From Epiperipatus broadwayi (Eukaryota; Onychophora; Udeonychophora; Euonychophora; Peripatidae): 64,000 nt of DNA. The position numbers were made by a program, and so were the translations under genes. The stretch is taken from the NCBI GenBank assembly GCA_028023455.1, contig JAQFVV010000152.1, positions 1,300,001 through 1,364,000 of the forward strand, read 5' to 3'. Of this stretch, positions 22,711 to 35,990 are shown one piece after another. The stretch's first letter is position 1; every line of letters begins with the position of its first letter. The notes under the pieces are model-generated. The model ran no database searches. It was not told the DNA's origin and saw nothing but the letters and a program-made list of their open reading frames with translations.

Positions 22711-25700
22711 GAAAATTTGTTTACTGTGATCAGAATAGATGATGATGATGGTTTGCGCTGACTAGACTCAGGGAGAAACAAGAGATCTTAAATTGTTTAG
22801 ACAATTGAGACAAAAGCACAAAGACAAACATCAGCCAAATTAAGTTTAAACAAATTCTAAAAGTTTATTAAGAGAAAATAAATTATGAAATATAATTTAT
22901 TGACACAATAAATAGGATTAACTCAGGCATGTACCAGAAATACTAAGGCAAAGCTATGACAGACCAACTGATCTTCTAATAAACGAATTATAAAGGGAGG
23001 AAGTAAATTTTATTCAGCAGAGGATTCATCCAAACATTGGTTTTCACTTTCAGATATTTAAACAATACCTCCCTGAAATAGATCAAAGAAACCAGTGCCG
23101 ACAAGCTTTTCAAGGTCCAAAAATGGTCAGACCCCGAATGTCCTGATGTTGGCATGAACTGCACCTACTATTATGTTTAAAATAATGGTGATTGATCCAC
23201 CTCAAGAACAACCAAAAAATAAGATTGAAATGAAGTAAAACAATTAAAACTGGTGAATCCCAGCCAAACAATTTGCGAAAATTACTTTAAAATTAATAAT
23301 TAAAGGTCTCAATAAGGGACAAATAAATAATTAGAAAAATAGTTACGTCTTTCCCAGCATTTAAAGAAAATTAACTTACAAACAAATTCTGAGTACATGC
23401 TCTGATAAATTTAAAGCACACATAATAAATACAAAAAATTTTCTATCAGAGAGTGCACATGAGTACAAAAATATTAAAAGTTTTAAATACTTTAGCAGTA
23501 TAAAAGTATCGCTCACCTGTAATTTAAAAATGGATAAATTTTATCTTCCTGCTAACGACTTATAAAATTACAAAAAAAAAAAACAATTCTAATTTCTGCT
23601 TTTAGAGATATAAGAAATGAAATCTCCACCTGCGGGAAATTAGACAATAAAGTCACCAGCCAAAAGATTTTTTTGGAGGTTTGCAATAGGGCAAACACAG
23701 AGTTTAAAATTAATTATTGAATAATAACATAATTACAAGTAAGCATTTAAAATGCACAACTGCTAAAGCATTTATAAAAAGTTTTAGGCATAAAAAATAT
23801 AAAACTCATTCTTCACTCTCCAATAAACAAAACTGAAAGCAAATTGCGAATCTTAAAACTAAGATTCTAAAACCCATTACAAAAATATAAAAAAACACAA
23901 TAAAGACTAAATATGAGTATAAATATTACTTAAGCTTATGAATACAGATTTCTAATTAGACTGAGTGGAGATTTAATGAGAATTAATTTACCCTGGGAAG
24001 AATAAAAAAAATAGTTATCTTTTGGTAAAAGCAATGTTCATGTAGAGTGCGCACTATTATTTTAGTTCATTTCAAGTTCTTTGACAGTGGCAAGGTAGAG
24101 ATAAAGAGTTTCAGCTTCTTCTACATGTTTAAGGCATTACTGGAGCAAATTTGGAAGTTAGGGATCCGTCTTTTGTTGAGTTAGCAAGCCATTTGGGTGG
24201 TGATAACACGTATATTATTTGTGATCTTGTTGTAAGCAAAAGGATTTAATAACAGCTAATGTCCTTTAAGAATTTAAATGTCTGCACTGATATAAACTTT
24301 CACTTGAGAAACAGCTTGTTTAGTTACGAATAATGAATAACTGACACTCCCAATTTTCAGGGATTTTTATACGTTGCTCCATTTCCCACGAAACACTATC
24401 CTTGTTGTCCAATTTCTACGCCTTAGGCAAGGCAAATATTAATCTCCTGCTCAATCTAATCTAAGAATTCTACCCAGGGATTATTGAAACGAAAACAACT
24501 ACATAAAAAAATCAAATCTCCGCTTTAGAATTAATTTACAATAATTAAAATAAAAGCCACAGGAATGTAATTAGCTAGGTTGCTTGTTTTTAATTAATTG
24601 ATTTAAAGTAAAAACAAGTGGTATATGAAAACTATTTTAAAATAAATTGATAAACACTGAAATGAAGCGTTTTACATATTTAAACATTAAACGTTTAATG
24701 AAAATTAAAAGCTTGATAAATTTTTTTGGTAATAACACCATTGAATCGGATTTCAATCATATTATTCTATCTAGCAAAATATATACATGCATTTTCAAAA
24801 AAACAAACGAGCACACATACCCCCCCTCTTCAGTTTATTTTAACCTTTTTAAATCCCTATTTAGAATTATAAATTTATATACTAAGGAAATATAAATATG
24901 AAAAAGAAATAAATTTAATTAATCGGGCTATATTGATGCATATATAGGCAAGTTTACTTTTTGAAACAGGGATCGAACTCAGAATATAGAGAGAGAAAGA
25001 GAGTGAGATTTTATTTTTATTGTTAAAAAGATAGTTGCCTTAACAACAGTTTGAAACTGTTGATTATTATTGATATTGAGATTGTATATGTGTTGACTGG
25101 CTTTTAATAATATATACTATAGTAGACCATAGTCTGCACAATTTAAGAGGGTATATCCACAGCTCTCTGAACTTACAGGTTCTATTACATCTCAGAGTTC
25201 AAACTCAATGAACAAATTTGCCTGTAACTCTATTCAAAGATGGATTTAAACAAGATGGCAATAATGTGACCACTATATAGGTCCCTAATGGCTTTTTACT
25301 AATGAATGTATTCTTAAGTCCTCACATACAAATATTATAAATATGTATGAAAGATGTGTGAACATGTACAATAAATATCCTGGCGAATGAAATAAAGTAT
25401 ATATGATGCTTGCATATAGACACCAGAGAAACTTAGATTTTAACTTCAAACAACAAATATTTATTGACAAACTTGGGGGTTTTGAAATTTATAACATTTA
25501 TAACTTAATAAAATATAAACATGAATATGATAAAAATATGGATCTGTCTTTACCATAATACAACTTAATATTACTGTTGATTTGTGATTACAATAAATGG
25601 TCACATACCTCAATCTTGAACAACAGAATTAAGTTAAATGTTAAATATATCAATTAAACTAAATAAAATTACAATGCATGACAATATAGAATGTAACTAT

Positions 25701-27304
25701 TATTCTGAAGATCAATCTATATTATTCAATGTTCAATGTTCAGTTAAATTATGTCATCTGAGTGTTTATTACACTTATGTCTATGGATTGTCAACTTGTG
25801 TTTTATAGATAGATTTCATTCATACAACTGTTAATCATACAAACAAGAAAATTTACTCATATATAATTACTTGTTAATAAGTTTAATTAATATTTAATTT
25901 TATATATTAAATATCTAATTAAGTGTAGGTGTTACCATTTTATCTTTTGTCTTTTAAGTCAATATCCAATCTAATGCACCACATTATGCTAAGACTTTAT
26001 TTATAAACATATATAATTTGTATATGTATACCTTGAGTTGGGTATTTATATAATTTTCTCCTCCTATAAAAATTTAAGCAAAATGAGTTCTTTAAAAAAA
26101 TGTTTTTTGCAAATGAGTAAAAGGGTGAGAAAAATCTTGACTCAACTCTCAGTATAGACTAAAAAAATACAAATACAAAATATTTAAGAGCATCAAAATG
26201 AAACAAAATCTTGGACTTCTTTAAAAACAAAGGGTTAAAATTTGTAAGAGTGGCTTCAGTGTTTTTTAGCAGATGATGTCTTTCTTTTATTCATACATGT
26301 TGTATGATTTTAAAGCTCCAACTACTTAAAACAATTCCCACAATGAAATCAAACTCTTAAGCTACTGATTTTGTAGCCATTTCCTTTCGGGTTTCATCTC
26401 TAAATCATTCCACACTGATTTATATACTAGGCATGCCAATGGTTAGACTTTATCACCATTTGATGACATGAAAAAGGCACAAAGATCCTGCAACAATTAA
26501 ATTAGCAAGATTGCATCACTAGACTATATATATGCAAATGAGTAGTTAATTATAGATTTTTTTCAAAGTTCACATTATAATATAAATAGGAATGCTGTTT
26601 ATATGCAGTTTATATACATATATGTTATAATATATTTTACTTTAAAAAAATACAATTTAGTATTTTAAAATTCTATTTCATTATTAGTTTGCCTTTTTTT
26701 TTTTTTAAAAAAAAGCATTTTATAATATTTATACAGCTTTTGTAGTTGATAAGCAAATATAAATCTCTCAGAATTTATTCAAAGTAACAAAAGTTCATAA
26801 CTTAATTAATGTCTTTTTTCTTTTTAAAATATTTTGCACATTATCAAATAAATGCAGTTCAAGATATTAAACAGTTTTTTAAAAAAAAAAAATACATGAT
26901 AATTAGTATAATATAATTTAAAATAATATTCTTATTCTAAAGCTTTACTTTCAACTGTGTTCCATTTTTAACAACTACCAACAACAAGTTAAACTGTGTC
27001 TTAGCTTTTTTTCATGTTCCAACACAACAAACTGTTACTCTTTTTTTACTCTTTTAAACAAAAGAAACTTGGTTAATAAAATTTAATGTCAGATTTTCAT
27101 CATTTTTGTCACATCATGATTGAAATTCTTAAATTTTCATGTATAAATGTGTGTATGTACATATTTTATTCCACATTTAGTAAAAAAAATAGTTCATTTA
27201 TTTATGAATGTATGGTTATGTATGTATCAGGTTATCCTAATACTTATTTAATGTATTTAAAATGCTGGCTGCCTATCTAATCTTTACAATTTTAGCATGT
27301 CATT
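22711..27304. other. Non-coding, AT-rich; no gene seen
   Basis: No coding segment here has support. Small items: a GATGATGATG run at 22739-22749, a GA-rich run at 24991-25014, a 19-bp perfect palindrome at 25044-25062, and a tRNA-promoter-like B box on the minus strand at about 24968-24984. The open frames at 24647 and 25285 have no recognisable content. Confidence 0.6.
24960..25062 (-). repeat. Possible tRNA-derived SINE trace
   Basis: The complement contains CTGAGTTCGATCCCTG, which matches a polymerase III B box (GGTTCGANTCC) loosely, with AGGCAA about 70 bases upstream and TTGCCT downstream. A second GAGTTCGATCCTAG lies at 38208-38221 on the plus strand. Both are short and could be chance. 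Confidence 0.25.
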
Positions 27305-27315
27305 TCAAAACATCG

Positions 27316-27571
<256 letters not shown>

Positions 27572-27599
27572 ATAAGGATTGGGTATCACCTTAAAATAC

Positions 27600-29646
27600 T
27601 GTGAGAGTACCATATGAGCTTCATCTAAAACAATTTGTGTTTCTTTGTGAATTTAACTGTGCCTATATCGAATCAACAGATATCTTAAGCTTTTCATATA
27701 TCAGTTATATACATAAACTAATTAATATTAAAAGAATAATTCTAAAAATGAATTATTCTAATTTGTTTATACACACACATAAATAAATGTTTCTAACTAA
27801 TAGTATTTTTTTTTATTAACCAAAACTTGACATTGACAAAGCCGTAAGTCATCATTGCATTTTATCAGTTGAAACAAAGGAAATAAACATTTAGAGTTCA
27901 TTACAAATTGTGTATTTTAAACAATAGAGAGCACGAGCATGATTATGTGATATGCTTGCAGAAATTAATCCAGTATAAAAACGAACTAATATTGTTATAT
28001 AATAATCTTCTATTTAGTTATCAAGGCAATAACTATGTCTGTAAATTTAAATGTGTTTGAATTTAGAACATGTTTAAGAAAAAAAGAAGATTCACTATTT
28101 TAAAACTGTCTTCAAGTAATTAATTTACTTACTTTTAATATTATAAAGAACTATAAAAAAATAATCATTGAAATTGACAAGGTTATAAGAGTTATCAACA
28201 TCTTCGAAATGAGTTTTCAAAATATATAAAATAAGAAGACAAAAATTTATAAAGATGTTCTTTGGCTAGACAATTTATGCCAAGGATTTCTACTGATGTT
28301 TTAAACCTGAACATGTAAATTTATTCCTACTTAATGCCTAAAGTATAATCATTGTAATTTCCACTAAAAAAGTTGCCTTAATAATGGAGTATTATTTTGA
28401 AGAAGATTTTAAATATTTTACTATGCAAATAATTAAAAGAATGAATATTTGGATTATTATTCAAAGGGTGATCAAGGAAGTTTACCTTTCAACATTCATC
28501 ATCATTTTATTTCATCTAAGGAGGAATATGAAACCATTATCTTTTCACATTTAGAATACTTCATTGTGCACTTTAATAACTCTTAAACTTTATTTTCTTT
28601 GGGGATAATTATATTTATGTGGAAAAATTACTTCATATATTAAATTGGAGAACTGATAAGATGAACGTTTATTTTTATTTATTTAATAAAATTTAGATGT
28701 TGATATTTTGATATATGCTCTGGTGAAAGTGACGGCTGACTAAGGTAAAAGTTTTTAAATTATTTCAATTTGGAAGTAAGTTTTATTATATTCCAAATTG
28801 AACCTTACCTGACAATTATCATAATTTCTTTTTAAACAATAACATAATTAATATCAGAATACATTCTATTATTAGTCTAGTGTGAATGGATGTTATCTTA
28901 TATAGGCATATAACACACACTGAATCATTTTAATGACACAATATGTAGATTTATAATGTATGGTGATATTATTTATTGTACACATGATTTTAAATTATAT
29001 ATATGTAAATAATTACATTATGTTTTTTCTGAATGTTAAATAGTTTATTATTAATAAATTGAAAGTATGCTAACCTTTCTCACATGTGCAATTATAACAG
29101 AGAAAGCCAATCAGATTTTAAACAGATATCTAATAAATAATCAAGCTTAGACACGAGACAGAGATTTTGATAGTTTATTATTCTATATATATAAGCACAG
29201 ATTATAATTCTAAATTTTAATATTTTTATTATTTATGTGATAATATTTTTGTTTCTATTACGGATTAAAATGTGTTAAACTTGATTTTAAAATTAAAAAG
29301 GTCTCGTTTGTTTATTTTATTTAGTCATTTTATAAAACCAATAATTATAAATATACATACGCATATATATATAGAATCAATGTAGTGATTTAATATTTAT
29401 AAAAAAGTTATATATAGCTTATACTAAATTTAACATTACTATGGGATATTTGTGGAAATGCCTGAAGAGAGTCAATTGTGATTTCTACTCTGAGCTCAAA
29501 TTCCAAGAGTAACGAGGTTATTAATAGAGGAGTGGATTGGATTATATTTTAAATCACATCATCCATGGCATTCTATAAGAAGACTCAAAGTCCGACTATA
29601 GGTAGATGTGACTTCCTCGAGTCCTGAAAAGGATCATCCTGTTATA
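27600..29646 (+). repeat. 5' LTR
   Basis: 2047 bp. It contains a 130-bp segment (29053-29182) bounded by copies of TAGTTTATTATT that is missing from the 3' LTR, where one copy remains; this looks like a deletion between short repeats in the 3' LTR. Confidence 0.88.
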
Positions 29647-29648
29647 CA

Positions 29649-29666
29649 TGGCACCCATACTTAAGG
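29649..29666 (+). other. Primer binding site
   Basis: TGGCACCCATACTTAAGG begins two bases after the end of the 5' LTR. The same 2-base spacing is seen in the minus-strand gypsy element. The tRNA is not identified. Confidence 0.65.
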
Positions 29667-30009
29667 CATAAAACAGTAGTTTCCATTAGTTAAATCCATA
29701 GTTTTTTTTTTAAAAAAATATATGAGTATGTTGTGAATTTGGTAAAAACACTAAATAATAAATGATAGAGACCTTGAAATAAAATAAATCGTAATAAACA
29801 GATGAATCAGTCACTTTAAAATAAATAAATAAATAAATACGAGTATAATTTGGGCATTTAAATATATATTATAACAACATCTTATAAAAGTAGAAAAAAT
29901 AGAATTACATTTAAGGTCATAAACACAGCATGAAATCTTATGGCATATATTAAAGTATAACCTTGAAAAGGAAATAGTTTATATATATAACATTAGAAAT
30001 TTTTCATTA

Positions 30010-31029
30010 ATGATAACTAGAAGTGGGAAAAAGCTAATAATAATGGAAGTAAAAAGTTTTGAAAAATCTTTAAGTAATAAAGATAGTGAAATAGAGATTA
30101 TTTCAATTAGTAATGAACAAGGATCTTTACAAGTCCTAATATCTGAGGGGTCTGTAGCAGAAGTTGAACATCTTTCACAAGTTCACATGACAGATCAAAT
30201 ATTACCTCAAACACAAAAAGTAACTGAAGCTATTACAGTACAACCTCAAGAAAGTGATAAGCATATAACTCAATTGGTTCAAATGATAATGGATCTAAAA
30301 GTTAGCATGGAAGCAAATATAGTTAATATAAAAACTGATATGAATAATATAAAAGTTGATATGGTAACCAAAGCTGATATGAATAATATAAAAGCTGATA
30401 TGAATAATATAAAAACTGTTATGGATAATATAAAAGCTGATATGGTAACCAAAGCTGATATGAATAATATAAAAGCTGATATGAATAATATAAAAGCTGA
30501 TATAAATAAAATGAATGCTAATATGAAGGGAGAAATAGCAAGAATGAATGATAATATGGTAACTAAAGTTGATATGGATAATATGGGAGTGAAATTAAAA
30601 GAAGACATAATTTCTATAAAAGAAGAGTTAAAGAAAGATATTGATGATGTTAAGGAAAAGATGCAAGTAGAAATCGAAGATGTTGAAAATAAACAAACCA
30701 CCAATGAAGTAGAAAAATTTCATGACACAAAAGCATCAACAATCTCAATGGCAATCAAATGCCAAGAATTCAAAACTTACCCTGAGCATGAGATCTGCGA
30801 ATATAATGATAGCATCCAGAACAAATCACTCTTAGTTCAAATGAATATTTCAGAAGAAAACTGTCATGACTATCATTTTACCATACAGCAGAGCAATGAA
30901 GTAGAAGATCATTGCAGCATTAATAAAGTGCTTGAACCTGATTCAAATATCTTAGAAAGAGAAGAGGATATGGATAATGTGGAATATAAATTAAGTTCTG
31001 AATCTCAGGAATTGAGAGAAGCACAATGA
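30010..31029 (+). CDS. Gag-like coiled-coil protein of LTR element
   Basis: 339-codon ORF starting MITRSGKK, a start often seen in invertebrate gypsy Gag proteins. Residues about 95-220 are a long coiled coil with direct heptads: DMNNIKA or close variants recur about ten times, separated in places by DMVTKA. The rest is acidic and polar with no capsid helices and no zinc knuckle that I can see. It may multimerise the particle or be the N-terminal part of a longer Gag whose capsid region was deleted. It is uninterrupted although the element lacks an enzyme set, which is notable in an old copy. The minus-strand open frame 30279-30704 is a shadow of the repeats. Confidence 0.6.
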   Translation: MITRSGKKLIIMEVKSFEKSLSNKDSEIEIISISNEQGSLQVLISEGSVAEVEHLSQVHMTDQILPQTQKVTEAITVQPQESDKHITQLVQMIMDLKVSMEANIVNIKTDMNNIKVDMVTKADMNNIKADMNNIKTVMDNIKADMVTKADMNNIKADMNNIKADINKMNANMKGEIARMNDNMVTKVDMDNMGVKLKEDIISIKEELKKDIDDVKEKMQVEIEDVENKQTTNEVEKFHDTKASTISMAIKCQEFKTYPEHEICEYNDSIQNKSLLVQMNISEENCHDYHFTIQQSNEVEDHCSINKVLEPDSNILEREEDMDNVEYKLSSESQELREAQ

Positions 31030-31104
31030 AATGATAATACTGAATGTCTATATAAATTAAGACTTCAGATTTCTTGCATTAATAACAAGTTAAATCATGA
31101 ACTC

Positions 31105-31551
31105 ATGAAACTTGAGATGACTCCACTATCTAAAGATATAATAGATGAATACAACAGTGAAGTGTATTTTGAGTCATCCCACCATATTTGTTTTTACTCC
31201 CAGAACCAAAGTAAAACATTTCATCAACAAGGTGTTGATAAATTGTATGACAACCATCTGATAATATCATTATCAATGATAATATTTAATGGGAAAAAAG
31301 GTTGTCTTAATAGAAGGTTTAATTTAAAAGATATGAATGAAGGCAATGGATTTAATTGTCTTAAGTGTAAATTATGGTGTATGAAGCATCACCATAATCC
31401 TGAAGATGAACAAATTATAAAAAGTCTTCAGACAATAATAAAGATATTTATAATACAAGCTAAGAGACAGAAAGGTTCACAATTCCATAGGTTGTATAAT
31501 ACTTATGAAGGTCCTTTCATGTTCATTGAACATGTCAATGGATGTGCTTAA
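31105..31551 (+). pseudogene. Gag/pol remnant ending in an integrase-tail-like motif
   Basis: 148-codon open segment after gag, in the same element. Most of it is unrecognised (several Cys and His, CLKCKLWCMKHHH at about residues 85-97). The end, YNTYEGPFMFIEHVNG, resembles the C-terminal barrel of gypsy integrase (compare EGPYEIVQ at 6.7 kb). It could be a fusion made when pol was deleted. Function unknown. Confidence 0.35.
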
Positions 31552-32000
31552 AAAATAAAGCACACATATAAGAAAGGACTTCATAGATTATGACTTTGGG
31601 ATGTGACAATGGACTTTCGGTAATGATAGAATCCATTAGGCTGTTCTTTAAAGAGAATAAATGTATAGATGTATATAAATAATTGAAGTTGGTATTAATA
31701 ATAATAAAATGCATCAAGTTAACCAAAATATGAAAAAAAATACTTACAGGTTTATTAGAGTACAAGTTATGGTTAGTTAACCAAGTAATGATGGTAGATC
31801 AATTAAGCATCACGATAATGCAATCTGATGTTGACACTACTTATAAAATGCAGGTCCACCATTATATATTTTGATATGGATCTGTTTAAATAAGATATTT
31901 AGTTTATATAGTGTGATGTTGTTAAATTATAATAACAATCAGCATTAAGCCAATGCACACGCGCTTTGTGGATATACATATGGATATATAAAAAGATCAC

Positions 32001-32375
32001 ATGATCACATCCATTGATTACTTGATTACTCTGTTTAGCACAGGTGGCAATACTGTATGGAGAGTTTTGCTCTGTTTATATAAAAAGATAGTGTCAAAGT
32101 TTATAAACAACTTGTTAAAAAAGGCCAGTCAAAGAAATAAAAATGTGAAGACAATTTCACACAAGTTCAAACTTGGGGATCAAGTTTTTATAAAAACTCC
32201 TCACATTAGTATACCCCAACAGAACAGATACCAAAAGATTTATCATTGGTATGAGGAACCTTATACTATCATAAAGAAAACAGGTCACAATGCATTCTAG
32301 ATGAATATAAAGGGAGACATTAAAGGCACTTACAATGCTAGAGCTTTAAAACCCTATTTTGTTCAAACGAATTAA
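32001..32375 (+). pseudogene. Integrase C-terminal fragment of LTR element
   Basis: The open segment 32001-32300 includes FKLGDQVFIKTP and WYEEPYTIIKKTGHNAF, then a single TAG at about 32298, then in the same frame KGTYNARALKPYF up to a TAA. The order GD-V, EEPY-I, NARALKP is the integrase C-terminal barrel seen in the 4-12.8 kb gypsy (GDRVMV, EGPYEI, NARALKRV). No DDE core precedes it. Together with 31105-31551 this is all that remains of pol. Confidence 0.65.
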
Positions 32376-32987
32376 TAATGTTTTACCACATTCTACTTAT
32401 GTATAGAGTAAAATGTTGAAAGAAAAGATCACATGGAATAGGTAAGGAGAGAAAAAGTTTTCATTTAAAAGTATATAGGTATGTATATGTATAAGGATGT
32501 ATATAAGTCAAAAGAGACATTAATTTTCTTTGATGAGGGTATGTTAAGCAATTAAAATTAATTCTTAGGATACCTGAAAACTAAAACCATTTTAAGAGTT
32601 AATCTATGCTGAATGATGGATAATTCTTATGTTTTGGATAGTTCTCAAAAGAGTCCATAAGTCTTAAAGAAAAGCAGGATGGAGAATACCAAATAAATAT
32701 ATGTGTCATCTATAAAAGAGGCACATGACAATAAATCCATCAAAGGAAAATAAATAAAAAAGGGAATAAAAAGAAAGAACCCTATATATATAAACCTCAT
32801 TGGCCTTTTATTTAAATTGAATGATGCTTAATATAGAGAAAGAGAAAGGGTTAGAAAAAATAGAGCAAAAAATAAGGGTTGATAAAAGTGGGAAAAAAAC
32901 AAGCTCCACAACTTTATATTTAATGCAAACATTGACACACATTAAGTGTCCAAATTTTAATGGTAAATATAAAATTTGAACTCTTTT

Positions 32988-33001
32988 AAGGAGGGGGGTA
33001 A
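32988..33001 (+). other. Polypurine tract
   Basis: AAGGAGGGGGGTAA directly abuts the 3' LTR. It is the only such G run for several kilobases and would prime plus-strand DNA synthesis. It fixes the element on the plus strand. Confidence 0.85.
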
Positions 33002-34638
33002 TGTGAGAGTACCATATGAGCCTCATCTAAAACAATTTGTGTTTCTTTGTGAATTTTACTGTGCCTATATCGAATCAACAGATATAAATAACATACACCT
33101 ATCTTAAGCTTTTCATATATCAGTTATATACATAAACTAATTAATATTAAAAGAATAATTCTAAAAATGAATTATTCTAATTTGTTTATACACACACATA
33201 AATAAATGTTTCTAACTAATAGTATTTTTTATTAACCAAAACTTGATATTGACAAAGCTGTAAGTCATCATTGCATTTTATCAGTTGAAACAAAGGAAAT
33301 AAACATTTAGAGTTCATTACAAATTGTATATTTTAAACAATAGAGAGCATGAGCATGATTATGTGATATGCTTTCAGAAATTAATCCAGTATAAAAATGA
33401 ACTAATATTGTTATATAACAATCTTCTATTTAGTTATCAAGGCAATAACTGTCTGTAAATTTAAATGTGTTCGAATTTAGAACACATTAAAAAAAAAGAA
33501 TATTCACTATTTTAAAACTGTCTTCAAGTAATTAATTTACTTACTTTTAATATTATAAAGAACTATAAAAAAATAATCATTGAAATTGACAAGGTTATAA
33601 GAGTTATCAACATCTTCGAAATGAGTTTTCAAAATATATGTTTAAGAAGACAAAAATTTATAAAGTTGTTCTTTGGCTAGACAATTTATGCCAAGGATTT
33701 CTGCTGATGTTTTAAACCTGAACATGTAAATTTATTCCTACTTAATGCCTAAAGTATAATCATCATAATTTCCACTAAAAAAGTTGCCTTAATAATGGAG
33801 TATTATATTGAAGATTTTAAATATTTTACTACATAAATATTTAAAAGAATTAATATTTGGATTACCTATTCGAAGGATGATCAAAGAAGTTTACCTTTCA
33901 ACATTCATCGTCATTTTATTTTGTCTAAGGAGGAATATGAAACCATTATTCTTTCACATCTTGGAATACTTCGTTGTGCACTTTAATAACTCTTAAAGTT
34001 TATTTCCTTTGGGGATAATTATATTTATGTGGAAAAATTACTTTGTATATTAAATTGGAGAACTGATAAGATGAACGTTTATTTTTATTTATTCAATAAA
34101 ATTTAGATGTTGATATTTTGATATATGCTCTGGTGAAAGTGACGGCTGACTAAGGTAAAAGTTTTTAAATTATTTCAATTTGGAAATAAGGTTTATTATA
34201 TTCCAAATTGAATCTTACCTGACAATTATCATAATTTCTTTTTAAACAATAACATAATTAATATCAGAATACATTCTATTATTAGTCTAGTGTGAATGGA
34301 TGTTATCTTATATAGACATATAATACACACTGAATCATTTTAATGACACAATACATAGATTTATAATGTATGGTGGTATTATTTATTGTACACATGATTT
34401 TAAATTATATATATGTAAATAATTACATTATGTTTTTTCTGAATGTTAAATAGTTTATTATTGTATATATATAAGCACAGATTATAATTCTAAATTTTAA
34501 TATTTTTATTATTTATGTGATATTTTTGTTTCTATTACGGATTAAAATGTGTTAAACTTGATTTTAAAATTAAACAGGTCTCGTTTGTTTATTTTATTTA
34601 GTCATTTTATAAAACCAATAATTATAAATATACATACT

Positions 34639-34676
<38 letters not shown>

Positions 34677-34951
34677 CTGAATCAACTTAATGATTTAATA
34701 TTCATAAAAAAGTTATATATAGCTTATACTAAATTTATCATTACTATGGGATATTTGTGGAAATGCCTGAAGAGAGTCAATTGCGATTTCTACTCTGAGC
34801 TCGAATTCCAAGAGTAATGAGGTTATTAATAGAGGAGTGGATTGGATTATATTTTAAATCACATCATCCATGGCATTCTATAAGAAGACTCGCAATCTGA
34901 CTATAGGTAGATGCGACTTCCTCGAGTCCTGAAAAGGATCGTCCCATTATA
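33002..34951 (+). repeat. 3' LTR
   Basis: 1950-bp direct repeat of 27600-29646 with scattered substitutions, a 15-bp insertion (AACATACACCT region near 33088) and loss of the 130-bp block. A CA/TA dinucleotide run at 34638-34676 replaces a short TA stretch in the other LTR. Confidence 0.88.
34638..34676. repeat. (CA)n(TA)n microsatellite
   Basis: About 20 bp of CA followed by about 18 bp of TA inside the 3' LTR. Confidence 0.85.
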
Positions 34952-35227
34952 ATACATATATAAAACTAAACTTCCAGCTATTTAATTTGTCTCTAAATAC
35001 AAAAAAAATGTTTCTAATAAATTAATTTTATTGCAAGTTAATTTTATTAGGGCTTTATAGTTAAATGGTAATTTATTTTATAAGTCATTCTAAGAACTTT
35101 TATAAGTTTTTTATTTTAAAATCATTTTAAATATTTTTATTGTATTGGTTGTACCTATCTGTAGTTATAAGTAACTCCCAATTGTTTAAATTAGGAATAT
35201 ATTTGCTTGTATAATAATAATTGGTAA

Positions 35228-35990
35228 TAGGATGAATACTGAACCCTACCATCTGATGGCATTGTTTTTTGCCCAATTCACATCAATATACCGATTCATG
35301 GGCCATCTGTTTGTTTACTTAATATTATGGTAAAAGATTTTTTTTAACCAGTTTTTATTATTTTTTCATCAGCAATGGTAAACCACCAATGTTTTTTTTT
35401 ATTACATAATATTACGGTAAAAGATTTATTTTTTCAACTGGTTTTTAATTTTTTTTCGTCAGTGATGGTAAACCACCAAGGTTTTTTTTTTATTCCAACC
35501 GGGTTTTTTGGTTTGTTTTTAATAAACAAATACTTTGTTTTTAGATGGTCTAGGGGTATTGGTTTGTTTGTAAATTAATGACTAACTGTCTGTAGGTTTC
35601 TTTACATAATATTACTTACAGTAAACCAAGTTTTTTTTTCACCCAGTTTTTTTTATTTTGTTTTTGGTTCATTTTTTTAAGAAACAAATACTTTGTTTTT
35701 AGATGGTGTTAGGGAAGTTGGTTTGCTTTTAAATTAGCGATTAATGCTCCGTCAGTTTGTTTACACAAAAATATGGTAACAAACACTTTGTTGTTTTTAT
35801 ATGGTGGAGGGGGGGTTGGTTGTTTGCTTTTAAGTTATCTTCTTTCTTTTTGGTTGATGTTTTGATTTGCTGAAAGACTTCAACAATTCAGTGCTTTTGA
35901 ATAAATCAACATTTGGTTTTTTAGAGGGTGGAGGGGAGAGGGGTTGTTTTGATTTTGAATTGACATCTTTTTTTTGTAAATTTATTACAA
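35228..35990. repeat. T/G-rich imperfect repeats
   Basis: Blocks such as GGTAAAAGATTT, ATGGTAAACCACCAA and AAACAAATACTTTGTTTTTAGATGG recur two or three times at irregular spacing, in sequence whose plus strand is very poor in C. The strand bias in composition is striking compared with the flanks. Confidence 0.6.

Larger units (their letters stand above)
27600..34951 (+). mobile_element. Non-autonomous LTR retrotransposon (gag-like ORF, most of pol missing)
   Basis: Long direct repeats 27600-29646 and 33002-34951 begin TGTGAGAGTACC and end TTATA. A 4-bp duplication ATAC flanks the element (27596-27599 and 34952-34955). A PBS (29649) and polypurine tract (32988-33001) sit at the expected places. 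The internal region is only 3.35 kb: a coiled-coil gag-like ORF, two integrase C-terminal-like pieces and no protease, RT or RNase H. It must have relied on enzymes made elsewhere or is an internal deletion of a complete element. The LTRs differ visibly more than those of the 4-12.8 kb element, so it is older. Confidence 0.85.
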
